From: Bacillus sp. ISL-7
GTDB lineage: Bacteria; Bacillota; Bacilli; Bacillales_B; DSM-18226
Length of the DNA: 64,000 nucleotides
Direction: 5' to 3'
Assembly: GCF_018613065.1 (NCBI RefSeq)
Contig: NZ_JAGGQW010000002.1
Span: forward strand, 1 to 64,000
Shown here: positions 1-8,275 of the stretch, piece after piece
Position numbering within the stretch: the stretch's first letter is position 1
Layout of the letters: every line of letters begins with the position of its first letter
Translations under genes and position numbers: made by a program
Notes under the pieces: generated by a model
Database searches by the model: none
The model's input: the letters and a program-made list of their open reading frames with translations, nothing else
Told to the model about the DNA's origin: nothing

Positions 1-106
1 CAACAATTCGGGTGCAGTTCAAAAGTGATCGGTTTTTTTTTTATAGAAAAACATAATAGAAGGGACAAGTTCATATGTATATATAGAGAAATGGAGGGTG
101 ATAAAT

Positions 107-562
107 ATGGATTCTCCAATCCAATTACTTGAAAATACTGATCAGGCAACCAAGCAGGCTCTTGAAAATGTAAGAAAACGAAAAGAAAAATTTGACCGTT
201 TTAAAAAGCGGCATATTCTTTCAATTTGGGCCACAATTATTTTAGCAGCTAGTTTCTTAATCTATTTGTATATCACAGTTGCCAGTATTTATTCCTATTC
301 CTTTGCTGCAATGTTTTCTGCGTTTGTAAATGACTCCAATAATTTAACATTGTTGGTTTTTTGTGTCGGAATGTACGGTACAATGAATTTACTGAAAGAA
401 AAAAAAGACAAAGCAGAAAAGGAATATCATGAATTAAGATGTGAAATTGTCGACCGCAGTAAGGATTATTGGAAAAAAGAAGAAGAATGGAAATCACGTC
501 ACATTGTTTTTGAAATGATGAAAACAAAATATGACATAAACTTATATCATGAAAAAAAATAA
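107..562 (+). CDS. ypbF: YpbF-family membrane protein (DUF2663)
   Basis: Small membrane protein of unknown function, 151 residues. The N-terminal third is charged and helical, followed by two hydrophobic segments at roughly residues 36-60 and 70-93 and a long charged C-terminal helix rich in Lys and Glu. Size, topology and position beside ypbG, mecB and gudB match YpbF of B. subtilis. The ATG at 107 is chosen because GGAGGG at 93-98 sits at proper distance from it; the in-frame GTG at 98 overlaps that ribosome binding site. The gene is followed at once by a hairpin terminator shared with the convergent cotJ operon. Function is not known; the family assignment is fairly secure from recall of the family. 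Confidence 0.75.
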   Translation: MDSPIQLLENTDQATKQALENVRKRKEKFDRFKKRHILSIWATIILAASFLIYLYITVASIYSYSFAAMFSAFVNDSNNLTLLVFCVGMYGTMNLLKEKKDKAEKEYHELRCEIVDRSKDYWKKEEEWKSRHIVFEMMKTKYDINLYHEKK

Positions 563-585
563 GAAGCAGACTAACTGCTTCTTAT
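561..585. terminator. Bidirectional terminator between ypbF and cotJC
   Basis: Nine-pair stem (561-569 with 575-583) and a five-base loop, flanked by A-rich sequence on the left and T-rich on the right, so it can end transcription from both sides. Confidence 0.8.
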
Positions 586-589
586 TTGA

Positions 590-1159
590 TTAGAAAATCG
601 TCTTTTTACCCTGTTGGTCTTTTAAAATTTCTACTGCTTCCCGGAAACGTTGCGAATGAATGATTTCCCGTTCACGTAAGAAGCGCAGACTATCATTGAT
701 ATCTGGATCATCACTTATGTTAATCAACCACTGGTAGGTAGCCCTTGCCTTTTCTTCTGCTGCAATATCTTCATATAAATCTGCAATTGGGTCACCCTTA
801 GCGGTTATATAAGTTGCTGTAAATGGAACTCCTGCGGCATTATGGTAGTATAAAGCACTATCATGGTCAGCATAATGTGCTCCCAATCCAGCTGCCTTCA
901 TTTGCTCAGGCGTGGCGTCTTTCGTTAATTTGTAGACCATTGTAGCAATCATTTCGAGGTGAGCGAACTCTTCTGTACCGATATCTGTTAGAAGGCCAAT
1001 TACCTTATCTGGAATCGTGTATCGTTGGTTTAAGTATCGGAGTGCAGCAGCAAGTTCGCCGTCGGCACCCCCATATTGCTCAATTAAATATTTTGCTAAG
1101 GTTGGATTACAAGTACTGACTCGAACAGGGTATTGTAATTTTTTCTCATAAACCCACAT
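590..1159 (-). CDS. cotJC: Spore coat protein CotJC, manganese-catalase fold
   Basis: Spore coat component of 189 residues, same length as B. subtilis CotJC. The protein has the ferritin-like fold of manganese catalases. Candidate di-manganese ligands are all present: Glu35, Glu64 and His67 in a TEEFAH motif, Glu136 in an AEEKAR motif and His168 in an EIIHSQ motif, so catalase-type activity is possible. It is the third gene of the cotJA-cotJB-cotJC operon, transcribed leftward, and ends at a terminator shared with ypbF. In B. subtilis the operon is transcribed by sigma-E in the mother cell and the proteins assemble in the inner coat. The ATG start follows a GGGAGG-type ribosome binding site. 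Confidence 0.93.
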   Translation of the reverse strand: MWVYEKKLQYPVRVSTCNPTLAKYLIEQYGGADGELAAALRYLNQRYTIPDKVIGLLTDIGTEEFAHLEMIATMVYKLTKDATPEQMKAAGLGAHYADHDSALYYHNAAGVPFTATYITAKGDPIADLYEDIAAEEKARATYQWLINISDDPDINDSLRFLREREIIHSQRFREAVEILKDQQGKKTIF

Positions 1160-1180
1160 TGAGCTCTTCCCTCCCTTTAA

Positions 1181-1441
1181 TTAAACTTGCCACGGCCATG
1201 GGGTATCTTTCCAGTTCCATGGATATCCGGAGTAGCTATTTCCAAATTGAAGCAATGGACCAAATTGGCTTTCAAATGCCTTTTTGATACGTTTTCGTTC
1301 TTTTGCGTAATGATTGAATTGATTGATTGCCTCTAGGTCATCAGGATGGGTATCTAAATATAATGTGAGTTCTACTAAAACAAAGTCAACCGTTTGAAGC
1401 TGCTCCATTATTTGATAATATTCGGCAGGGACCTGTTTCAT
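1181..1441 (-). CDS. cotJB: Spore coat assembly protein CotJB
   Basis: Small acidic, Trp/Pro-ended coat protein of 86 residues (B. subtilis CotJB has 87). The segment with DFVLVELTLYLDTHPDD near residues 19-33 and the PWNW-PWPW tail are typical of the family. The start at 1441 is supported by a G-rich ribosome binding site inside the end of cotJA and by an ATGA overlap with the cotJA stop codon; a longer frame opening at 1483 has no ribosome binding site and would add 14 residues unlike the family. The overlap implies translational coupling with cotJA. Role: needed with CotJA and CotJC for a normal inner spore coat; no enzymatic activity is expected. Confidence 0.9.
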   Translation of the reverse strand: MKQVPAEYYQIMEQLQTVDFVLVELTLYLDTHPDDLEAINQFNHYAKERKRIKKAFESQFGPLLQFGNSYSGYPWNWKDTPWPWQV

Positions 1442-1668
1442 GTTGGCAGGCCCCCTTTTGCTTTCTCCAAGGAATTGTACCAAGGATCATAGAAGTCCTT
1501 CCAGAGCGTGCCAGCTCTCAATGCTTCTTGCGGTGAAAATTGTGGAAGATTAGGTGGTTGAAAGCCCATATATAAATGTGGCGGGGTAGAGTAAGTTTTT
1601 TCAGGAATTGGCTTGCAAGGGTCAAACGGACTCGCATAAGGATGATAGGTTTTAAAGTGTGTATTCAT
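1438..1668 (-). CDS. cotJA: Spore coat protein CotJA
   Basis: First gene of the cotJ operon, 76 residues, Pro- and Tyr-rich with the family pattern of YHPYASPFDPC near the N terminus and a LWKDFYDPWYN segment near the C terminus. GGGAGGG just upstream fixes the ATG at 1668; the two ATG codons further upstream at 1692-1695 lack a ribosome binding site. In B. subtilis cotJA is required for incorporation of CotJC into the coat. Here the operon lies between ypbF and ypbG, whereas in B. subtilis it is far from this region. No signal peptide or membrane segment is present. Confidence 0.9.
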   Translation of the reverse strand: MNTHFKTYHPYASPFDPCKPIPEKTYSTPPHLYMGFQPPNLPQFSPQEALRAGTLWKDFYDPWYNSLEKAKGGLPT

Positions 1669-1698
1669 TTTAGCCCTCCCTTTATTCAACATCATTTA

Positions 1699-1726
1699 AT
1701 AATATGAATTTTTCGTTTTACTATGA
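1699..1726 (-). promoter_or_regulatory. Possible sigma-E promoter of cotJABC
   Basis: On the minus strand, CATATTAT (1699-1706) resembles the sigma-E -10 consensus CATACAAT, and TCATAGT (1720-1726) resembles a -35 element; the 13-base spacing is slightly short. The known sigma-E control of cotJ in B. subtilis makes this the best candidate. Confidence 0.35.
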
Positions 1727-1811
1727 CATTTATCTTAATAAATGGGATTTATCTAAGGATTATCGAAGAATAATAGATAATGCAGACAATCAATTTTAAG
1801 GTGAACTTTTG

Positions 1812-1934
1812 ATGAAACTGATTATTGTCCGAAGAATTGTTATGAAGGTTGAAAAGAAGAACAATATGGACAAATTTACAAAGAGGCTGGAAGAACATGG
1901 GTTCAGAATTTTAAGTATCGAAGAGGACCAATAA
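1812..1934 (+). CDS. Small hypothetical protein, 40 residues
   Basis: Short frame with ATG at 1812 preceded by AAGGTGA (1798-1804) at good spacing. The product is basic at the N terminus and has a helical stretch DKFTKRLEEHGFRILSIEEDQ-like at the end, with no signal peptide. I do not recognise it. It fills the gap between cotJA and the next membrane-protein gene. It could be the remnant of a longer gene rather than a functional small protein. Confidence 0.4.
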   Translation: MKLIIVRRIVMKVEKKNNMDKFTKRLEEHGFRILSIEEDQ

Positions 1935-1988
1935 CTGAATTAGGTAATATTTTCAATCCTTCTCATACATTGTATGGGAGGGATTTTT

Positions 1989-2357
1989 ATGTATAAAAAA
2001 GTATTGACGGATTTGGTTATTTTTCTAAGTGGATATCTGCTCATTAAATGGATTACGATTCCTCATCCATTTGTCCTTTCTGAGTTCTTTATAGGGCTTG
2101 TAATAAATCCATTAAAATTTTTTATAGCTTCAGTGGTTTTTTTTATTGGATTTCTCGTTACCGGAAAAGTTATTCGTGAGCTGTTACATAGGACAAGAAA
2201 AATGGGGCAGAAACGAGAAAAATTAGGTATGAATCTTTTCTTGGAATATCTCTTCCTTTTTTTTATTTTTTTCCTTCTTTTTAAAATGGGATGGGAGCAA
2301 ACCCTTGTCTTTTTTAGTTTAAGTCTTTTTTATGGTATGATTTCCATTGAACATTAA
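1989..2357 (+). CDS. Hypothetical small membrane protein
   Basis: A 122-residue, strongly hydrophobic protein with about four membrane segments: near residues 6-24, 28-60, 87-103 and 106-120, and a short basic loop (HRTRKMGQKREK) in the middle that should face the cytoplasm. The ATG at 1989 is set by GGGAGGG at 1976-1982; the in-frame ATG at 1974 overlaps this site. I do not recognise the family. It is separated by only 24 bases from ypbG downstream and is probably cotranscribed with it. Translation-ready context and no stop codons support a real gene, but no function can be given. Confidence 0.6.
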   Translation: MYKKVLTDLVIFLSGYLLIKWITIPHPFVLSEFFIGLVINPLKFFIASVVFFIGFLVTGKVIRELLHRTRKMGQKREKLGMNLFLEYLFLFFIFFLLFKMGWEQTLVFFSLSLFYGMISIEH

Positions 2358-2381
2358 GTTAAGAAATGGGGAAAAGGAAAT

Positions 2382-3164
2382 ATGGTTATTAGTTTAGTTG
2401 TCCTGTTTATCGGTGGTGTATGTCTTCTTATATATATGTTAAGAGAAGCATTTTTAAATAAAGTAATAGAACATGAATTATCTTTTTCTGACTTTCCTAA
2501 ATCTCTTGGTAGTGTTTCGATCTTTTTTATATCGGATATTCATAGGAGAAAGATATCTGATAAAATTATTAACCCTGTTAAGGGGAAGGCAAATATAGTT
2601 GTAATCGGCGGAGATTTAACAGAAAAAGGGGTTCCTTTTGAGAAAGTTAAAGCAAACTTGTTGAAACTAAAGCAAATTGGTCCTGTCTACTTTGTATGGG
2701 GAAACAATGATTATGAAGTAGATTATCATAAATTAGATGCCATCCTCCTGGAGTTAGGTATTAAAATATTAGATAACACCGCTGTGACTTTTGAATCAGC
2801 AGAGGGTGAAAAATTCTGTTTACTTGGTGTAGATGATTTAAAGCAAGACCGAGATCGTCTGGATTTAGCCTTACTAGATGCAGAAGAGAAAAGTTTTAAA
2901 ATTCTAGCAAGCCATTATCCTGATATTACAAATAAGATTCTTTCTGAACATGAAATTCGCTTAGTGTTATGTGGTCATACCCACGGGGGGCAAATTCATA
3001 TTTTAGGATATAGTCCACATGAAAGAGGGAAAATAAAAAGATTAGATAATACCATTCTTCTTATTAGTAATGGTTATGGTACCACTACCATCCCTTTAAG
3101 GTTAGGGGCACCTGCTGAATGTCACTTGATTACACTAAAGTGGAATTCTGATATGGAAGGATAA
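2382..3164 (+). CDS. ypbG: Membrane-anchored metallophosphoesterase YpbG
   Basis: Calcineurin-like phosphoesterase of 260 residues with one N-terminal membrane anchor (about residues 3-20). The metal-binding motifs occur in order: SDIH (51-54), GGDLTE (76-81), GNND (107-110), SHYPD and GHTHGGQ. GNND has Asn where many family members have His, which affects the proton donor but not the metal ligands; I believe this is normal for the YpbG subfamily. Substrate unknown; related proteins act on phospholipid or nucleotide phosphoesters. ATG at 2382 follows an AAAAGGA site. The order ypbF, ypbG, mecB, gudB is that of B. subtilis. Confidence 0.88.
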   Translation: MVISLVVLFIGGVCLLIYMLREAFLNKVIEHELSFSDFPKSLGSVSIFFISDIHRRKISDKIINPVKGKANIVVIGGDLTEKGVPFEKVKANLLKLKQIGPVYFVWGNNDYEVDYHKLDAILLELGIKILDNTAVTFESAEGEKFCLLGVDDLKQDRDRLDLALLDAEEKSFKILASHYPDITNKILSEHEIRLVLCGHTHGGQIHILGYSPHERGKIKRLDNTILLISNGYGTTTIPLRLGAPAECHLITLKWNSDMEG

Positions 3165-3239
3165 ATATAGACAATTCACCAACAGGACCCCAGGGCATAC
3201 ACTGAAAACAAGAGTTATGTCACGGCAGGGGGCAAAATC

Positions 3240-3821
3240 ATGCGCTTAGAACGCTTAACGGCCAATAAAATAAAAATTTTTCTAACCTCTGATGATTTAT
3301 TTGACAGGGGACTCTCCAAAGAAGATATTTGGAAAGACTCCATAAAATGGAATCAGCTTTTTCATGATTTGGTGGAAGAGGCAAGTGAGGAATTTGACGT
3401 TGATATCCAAGGTTCTGTGGCGGTAGAGGTGTTCTCCCTCCAGGCTCAAGGGATGATATTGATCATTACCGTTGATGAAGCAATTGAAGATGAGGAAATT
3501 CTATATGATGGATTTATTGAAATGCAAGTAAGGATGGAAGGTTTTGAGGACCTATTGTATGAGTTTGATGATTTTGAGGATATAATTGGTCTTTCAAAAA
3601 GACTGTCCACTGTCAATATTTTTGGTGGAAGCCTATATGCAATGCATAACCGCTATTATTTAGTAATGAATAATTTAGAAACTGAAAATAATATTAAGGC
3701 AGCTTGTGTTTTATCTGAATTTGGTAATGCTTCTATTCTAAGTCCGTACGTTTTAGCTGAGTATGGGAAACGAATAATCGAAAATAATGCGGTGGAAACT
3801 ATTCTTCAATATTTCAAGTAA
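3240..3821 (+). CDS. mecB: ClpC adaptor protein MecB (YpbH)
   Basis: Adaptor of the MecA family, 193 residues, close in size to B. subtilis MecB (YpbH). The N-terminal domain begins MRLERLTANKIKIFLT, the substrate-recognition part, and the C-terminal domain with FEDIIGLSKRL and EYGKRIIEN is the part that binds ClpC. It lacks the long acidic linker of MecA, which separates the two paralogues. Adaptors of this type help assemble ClpC hexamers and hand substrates to ClpCP. The ATG at 3240 follows CAGGGGG. It stands in its own short unit upstream of gudB. Confidence 0.88.
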   Translation: MRLERLTANKIKIFLTSDDLFDRGLSKEDIWKDSIKWNQLFHDLVEEASEEFDVDIQGSVAVEVFSLQAQGMILIITVDEAIEDEEILYDGFIEMQVRMEGFEDLLYEFDDFEDIIGLSKRLSTVNIFGGSLYAMHNRYYLVMNNLETENNIKAACVLSEFGNASILSPYVLAEYGKRIIENNAVETILQYFK

Positions 3822-3852
3822 TTTAGCTTCTTTTTAAGAAAGTAAGTTAGAA

Positions 3853-3876
3853 GAGGGCAACCACCGCCCTTTCAAT
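3853..3876 (+). terminator. Weak possible terminator after mecB
   Basis: A five-pair AGGGC/GCCCT stem with a seven-base loop followed by only three T residues. It could be a weak terminator. Confidence 0.3.
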
Positions 3877-3984
3877 CATTAAAAGCTTTTAAGATATAAT
3901 TTGTAGCCATTGCAATTTTTAGAAATCCTTTAAAAATGCAAATGGCAACGTTTACATAATGGTTCAGGTAGTTGTTTTTTCCTC

Positions 3985-4012
3985 TTGCATAAATCAATTA
4001 AAGGTGTATACT
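3985..4012 (+). promoter_or_regulatory. Sigma-A promoter of gudB
   Basis: TTGCAT (3985-3990) and TATACT (4007-4012) are 16 bases apart, about 50 bases before the gudB start. Confidence 0.6.
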
Positions 4013-4063
4013 TGTGTCTGAAAGCTGACAACATTCGTAGCATTTTTTTAGGGAGGATTACAA

Positions 4064-5341
4064 ATGGTAGCCGATAAAGATAATGAAAAGACTAATCAAG
4101 AGGAAAAGCATGATGTGTTGAAATCGACACAAACCGTTATACATAAAGCCCTTGAAAAGTTAGGTTATCCTGAAGAGGTATATGAGCTCTTAAAAGAGCC
4201 ATTACGTTTAATGACAGTTAAAATTCCAATTAGAATGGATGACGGTTCCATAAAAATATTTACTGGTTACCGTGCCCAGCATAATGATGCTGTGGGGCCA
4301 ACAAAGGGTGGGATTCGTTTCCATCCAGGTGTGACAGAAACGGAAGTGAAAGCCCTTTCAATTTGGATGAGCTTAAAATGTGGAATTGTCGATCTTCCGT
4401 ATGGCGGTGGTAAAGGCGGTATTGTCTGCGACCCTCGTGATATGTCCTTTAGAGAGCTTGAAAGATTAAGCCGGGGATACGTAAGAGCAATCAGTCAAAT
4501 TGTTGGACCAACTAAAGACATTCCAGCTCCTGATGTGTTTACCAATTCGCAAATCATGGCTTGGATGATGGATGAATATAGCCGAATTGATGAATTTAAT
4601 TCACCAGGTTTTATTACAGGTAAACCACTGGTTCTTGGAGGGTCACATGGACGTGAGTCTGCAACGGCAAAAGGAGTAACAATCTGTATCCAAGAGGCTG
4701 CTAAAAAGAAAGGTATTCAAATTGAGGGTGCAAGGGTTGTTATCCAAGGTTTTGGTAATGCTGGAAGCTTTTTATCTAAATTCATGCATGATGCAGGTGC
4801 AAAAGTAATTGGAATTTCTGATGCATACGGAGCTTTGCATGATCCAAATGGTTTGGATATTGATTATCTATTGGATAGACGAGATAGCTTTGGAACGGTT
4901 ACAAAATTATTTAATAACACGATAACAAATAAGGAATTGCTAGAACTTGAATGCGATATTCTTGTTCCTGCTGCAATAGAAAATCAAATTACTGAAGAAA
5001 ACGCTCATAATATTCGTGCAAGCATTGTGGTAGAGGCGGCAAATGGTCCAACTACACTAGAGGCGACAGAGATTTTAACTGAACGAGGAATTCTCCTTGT
5101 CCCGGATGTATTAGCATCTGCCGGAGGTGTAACCGTTTCTTATTTCGAATGGGTTCAAAATAACCAAGGTTACTATTGGTCTGAGGAAGAAGTAGAAGAA
5201 AAACTGGAAAAGGTAATGATAAAATCCTTTAACAATATTTATGACACTGCCCAAACACGCCGTGTCGATATGCGACTTGCTGCATATATGGTTGGAGTTA
5301 GAAAAATGGCAGAGGCAAGCCGTTTTAGAGGCTGGATTTAA
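4064..5341 (+). CDS. gudB: NAD-dependent glutamate dehydrogenase
   Basis: Catabolic glutamate dehydrogenase of 425 residues that converts glutamate to 2-oxoglutarate and ammonium in the cytoplasm. Seen in the sequence: the glutamate-binding and catalytic lysine region PYGGGKGG near residue 125, the catalytic Asp in PTKDIPAPDV, and the NAD-binding GFGNAGSF motif. Context between mecB and ypdA points to GudB rather than RocG. The cryptic B. subtilis 168 allele carries a nine-base direct repeat that duplicates Val-Lys-Ala; here the region reads TEVKALSIWM with a single VKA, so the enzyme should be active. ATG at 4064 follows GGGAGG. A strong terminator follows. Confidence 0.95.
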   Translation: MVADKDNEKTNQEEKHDVLKSTQTVIHKALEKLGYPEEVYELLKEPLRLMTVKIPIRMDDGSIKIFTGYRAQHNDAVGPTKGGIRFHPGVTETEVKALSIWMSLKCGIVDLPYGGGKGGIVCDPRDMSFRELERLSRGYVRAISQIVGPTKDIPAPDVFTNSQIMAWMMDEYSRIDEFNSPGFITGKPLVLGGSHGRESATAKGVTICIQEAAKKKGIQIEGARVVIQGFGNAGSFLSKFMHDAGAKVIGISDAYGALHDPNGLDIDYLLDRRDSFGTVTKLFNNTITNKELLELECDILVPAAIENQITEENAHNIRASIVVEAANGPTTLEATEILTERGILLVPDVLASAGGVTVSYFEWVQNNQGYYWSEEEVEEKLEKVMIKSFNNIYDTAQTRRVDMRLAAYMVGVRKMAEASRFRGWI

Positions 5342-5364
5342 AACTTATCCATTGAAACATAGTG

Positions 5365-5399
5365 AAAAAACTCCTATCATAGACGATAGGAGTTTTTTG
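5365..5399 (+). terminator. Terminator after gudB
   Basis: Stem of nine pairs ACTCCTATC (5370-5378) with GATAGGAGT (5385-5393), A-run before and T-run after. Confidence 0.9.
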
Positions 5400-5435
5400 T
5401 TATTCTGTATGATTGTTTTAAGGGGTGTACTTATT

Positions 5436-6416
5436 ATGCAAATAGAAGATATCATTATTGTTGGCGGTGGCCCATGTGGTTTAGCAGCGGCGATTGCAGT
5501 TCAGGATATAGGGAAAAAACCACTTATTATTGAAAAAGGAAATGTGGTGAATTCAATTTATCACTACCCGACACATCAAACCTTTTTTAGTACAGCAGAA
5601 AAATTAGAAATTGGCGAAGTACCCTTTATTACAGAACATTATAAGCCTAAAAGAAATCAGGCGCTTGTTTATTATCGAGAAGTTGCCAAACGGAAACAGT
5701 TACGAATAAATGCGTTTGAAAAAGTTACCAGTGTATCAAAACAAGGTGAGCTGTTTCATGTTTTTACCAATAAAAATACTTATTGTGCTCGCTATGTAAT
5801 CATCGCAACCGGTTATTATGATCATCCCAATTATATGGAGGTACCTGGTGAAAATTTATCCAAGGTATTTCACTATTTTAAAGAAGCCCATCCCTATTAT
5901 GATAAAGATGTTTGTGTGATTGGTGGGAAAAATTCTAGTGTTGACGCTGCAATAGAACTTGTGAAGGCTGGAGCGAGAGTGACCGTTTTATATCGTGGTG
6001 AAAAATACTCTCCAAGTATAAAGCCATGGATTCTTCCTGAATTTGAAGCGTTGGTCCGGGCGGGAACCATTTTGATGGAATTTAACGCTACCCTAAAAGA
6101 AATAACGGAAAATCAAGTTGTATATATAAAAGACCATAACGAAAATGTGATAAGCAATGATTTTGTTTTTGCAATGACAGGCTACCATCCAGATCATCAA
6201 TTTTTACGGAACATGGGTGTAAAAATAGATGGGGAATCAGGGCGGCCCTTCTTTAATGCAGATACAATGGAGACAAATATTGAGGGGATATATATAGCAG
6301 GTGTAATTGCGGCAGGAAATAACGCAAATGAAATATTCATTGAAAATGGCAGGTTCCACGGTGGGGAAATTGCTTGCTCAATCCTAGAAAAAGATGCAAA
6401 AAGGGTGACAAAGTGA
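5436..6416 (+). CDS. ypdA: Bacillithiol-disulfide reductase YpdA (Bdr)
   Basis: FAD/NADPH-dependent oxidoreductase of 326 residues thought to reduce bacillithiol disulfide. The N-terminal FAD site reads VGGGPCGLAAA, and its cysteine falls at residue 14, the position of the active-site Cys14 described for YpdA of Staphylococcus aureus. A second dinucleotide motif, VIGGKNSSVDAA, lies near residue 170. The start at 5436 follows AAGGGGTG; the open frame extends upstream to 5241 but that part overlaps gudB and its terminator. The stop codon overlaps the next start as TGATG, so ypdA is coupled to the asparaginase gene. The bacillithiol synthesis genes bshB1 and bshA lie at 42-44 kb in the same window. 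Confidence 0.92.
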   Translation: MQIEDIIIVGGGPCGLAAAIAVQDIGKKPLIIEKGNVVNSIYHYPTHQTFFSTAEKLEIGEVPFITEHYKPKRNQALVYYREVAKRKQLRINAFEKVTSVSKQGELFHVFTNKNTYCARYVIIATGYYDHPNYMEVPGENLSKVFHYFKEAHPYYDKDVCVIGGKNSSVDAAIELVKAGARVTVLYRGEKYSPSIKPWILPEFEALVRAGTILMEFNATLKEITENQVVYIKDHNENVISNDFVFAMTGYHPDHQFLRNMGVKIDGESGRPFFNADTMETNIEGIYIAGVIAAGNNANEIFIENGRFHGGEIACSILEKDAKRVTK

Positions 6417-7372
6417 TGAAAAAAGTTGTCTTATTAACAACAGGTGGAACAATAGCAAGCAAACCAAATAAAGATTCAGGGAAATTAGCCTCAGGTGCGT
6501 TAACTGGTGAAGAGCTCGCTAGTATGTGTAATTTGCCAAAGGACATTGAAGTCGTTATTGAATCTGTTTTTCAAAAAGCAAGTATTCATATCACATTTGA
6601 TGATTTAATTTTATTAAAAAACAAAATTGAGGACTATTTTAAGGATGAAGATGTTTCAGGCGTGGTTGTCACACATGGAACGGATACAATGGAAGAAACA
6701 TCCTATTTTCTTGATTTAACAATTAAAGACCCAAGAACTGTTGTCGTTACAGGTTCCCAGCGCTCGCCAGAGGATTTAGGCAGCGATGTGTATATTAATT
6801 TGCGTCATGCCATTTATTGTGCTTGTTCTCATGATTTAAGGGATGCTGGCACCGTTGTCGTTTTTAATGAACGAATATTTGCTGCAAGATATGTAAAAAA
6901 AGAACATGCATCCAATATCCAGGGTTTCAATGCATTTGGATTTGGCTATCTTGGCATTATTGATAACGATCAAGTTCATGTTTTTCAAAAACCAATTAAA
7001 AGAGAGTATTTTGAAATAGAATCATCTATTCCTCAAGTCGAAATCATTAAATGCTATATTGGAGCTGATGGGAAATTTATTAAGGCAGCTCGAGAGGCGG
7101 GGATTGCTGGAATTGTCCTAGAAGGAGTGGGACGTGGTCAGGTTGCGCCTAAAATGATGGAAGAAATTGAAAAAGCTATTGCAGCGGGAATTAAACTGGT
7201 TGTCACTACTAGCGCAGAAGAGGGTTCAGTATACACAACCTATGATTATGAAGGAAGTGCCTTTGATCTTTTTAATAAGGGAGTTATTCTAGGGAGTGAC
7301 AACGACTCTAAAAAAGCAAGAATTAAATTGGCTGTTGCCCTTGCTAGCAATTTGAAGGAAATTAAATTTTAA
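6416..7372 (+). CDS. Cytoplasmic L-asparaginase
   Basis: Asparaginase of 318 residues, hydrolysing asparagine to aspartate and ammonium. The two catalytic threonine motifs are present: TTGGTIAS at residues 7-14 and HGTDTMEET near residue 82. No signal peptide, so the enzyme is cytoplasmic. The ATG at 6416 overlaps the ypdA stop codon by one base and has AAGGGTG ten bases upstream. The sequence differs clearly from B. subtilis AnsA and is closer to the type found beside ypdA in other Bacillus; I leave the symbol blank. The link to the upstream redox gene appears to be operon sharing only. A weak complementary pair TAAGCT/AGCTTA follows the stop. Confidence 0.87.
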   Translation: MKKVVLLTTGGTIASKPNKDSGKLASGALTGEELASMCNLPKDIEVVIESVFQKASIHITFDDLILLKNKIEDYFKDEDVSGVVVTHGTDTMEETSYFLDLTIKDPRTVVVTGSQRSPEDLGSDVYINLRHAIYCACSHDLRDAGTVVVFNERIFAARYVKKEHASNIQGFNAFGFGYLGIIDNDQVHVFQKPIKREYFEIESSIPQVEIIKCYIGADGKFIKAAREAGIAGIVLEGVGRGQVAPKMMEEIEKAIAAGIKLVVTTSAEEGSVYTTYDYEGSAFDLFNKGVILGSDNDSKKARIKLAVALASNLKEIKF

Positions 7373-7486
7373 GCTAACCAAAGGTCAAACGGTTGAAGTC
7401 AGCTTAATAAATGGAATGAATCTTTCATTTTCTTTATAGAGAATACATGATACGATTAAGAAAATGGATTGGAAAAGAGGTTCATC

Positions 7487-8176
7487 ATGCTGGGAATATT
7501 ATCCGCCGGAATTGCCCCCGGACTGGCCTTACTTAGTTATTTTTATTTAAAAGATGAATATGACTCAGAGCCAATATCCTTCGTTCTAAGGACATTTATG
7601 TACGGAGCTCTTCTTGTGTTTCCAATCATGTTTATCCAGCATGTACTTGAAACAGAACATATAATTAAATCTGATCTTTTCAATGCGTTTCTTAGCTCAG
7701 GTCTATTTGAAGAGTTTTTCAAATGGTTTATCCTCTTTTATGTTGTCTATCAGCATGTAGAGTTTGATGAACCCTTTGATGGAATTGTCTATGGTGTAGC
7801 TGTTTCACTTGGTTTTGCTACAATAGAGAATATCTTCTATTTAATAGCTAATGGAATCGAACATGCGGTAACACGTGCATTATTACCTGTTTCAAGTCAC
7901 GCTCTATTTGGTGTAATTATGGGCTTTTATATTGGAAAAGCAAAGTTTACAGAAGGGAATAAAGCTAAATGGGTTATATTTTCCCTTCTCTTACCATTTC
8001 TTCTGCACGGTGCATACGATTTTATCTTAATTTCCCAAGAAAATTGGCTCTTTATTATTTTTCCTTTTATGATTTTTCTTTGGTGGTTTGGACTTAGGAA
8101 AGTGAAAAAAGCTAAAATATTAAGTGCCAATCATATGAAAAAACAATATGCTGTCCAAAAAACCCTTCACTTGTAA
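7487..8176 (+). CDS. prsW: Intramembrane protease PrsW
   Basis: Multi-pass membrane metalloprotease of 229 residues. In B. subtilis PrsW makes the first cut in the anti-sigma factor RsiW and so starts the sigma-W cell-envelope response. Conserved acid pair Glu75-Glu76 in LFEEFFKW, and His138 and His174 in the later SSHALFGV and LLHGAYDF motifs, are all present and sit in or near membrane segments. The ATG at 7487 is chosen from AAGAGG upstream and from the family start MxxIISAGIAPG; the open frame reaches back to a TTG at 7469. A terminator follows the stop directly. Confidence 0.9.
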   Translation: MLGILSAGIAPGLALLSYFYLKDEYDSEPISFVLRTFMYGALLVFPIMFIQHVLETEHIIKSDLFNAFLSSGLFEEFFKWFILFYVVYQHVEFDEPFDGIVYGVAVSLGFATIENIFYLIANGIEHAVTRALLPVSSHALFGVIMGFYIGKAKFTEGNKAKWVIFSLLLPFLLHGAYDFILISQENWLFIIFPFMIFLWWFGLRKVKKAKILSANHMKKQYAVQKTLHL

Positions 8177-8189
8177 AGGGTTTTTTTAT
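8155..8189 (+). terminator. Terminator after prsW
   Basis: AACCCTT/AAGGGTT stem with an eight-base loop followed by seven T residues; overlaps the last prsW codons. Confidence 0.8.
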
Positions 8190-8275
8190 TTATTCTCATT
8201 AAAATGGAATAAAAACACCATTTAAACAAAAAATAGGGTTACTGATAAAAGATTTACAATGGGGGTTAATATTCC

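Noticed and set aside
1964..1971. CATACATT as a sigma-E -10 for the membrane-protein gene at 1989
   Set aside because: Spacing to the nearest ATA is short and the start point would fall in the ribosome binding site; kept only as a remark. The sequence is also half of a CATAC-ATT-GTATG palindrome.
5241..5435. Upstream extension of ypdA by 65 codons
   Set aside because: The extension overlaps the end of gudB and its terminator; the family start and AAGGGGTG support 5436.
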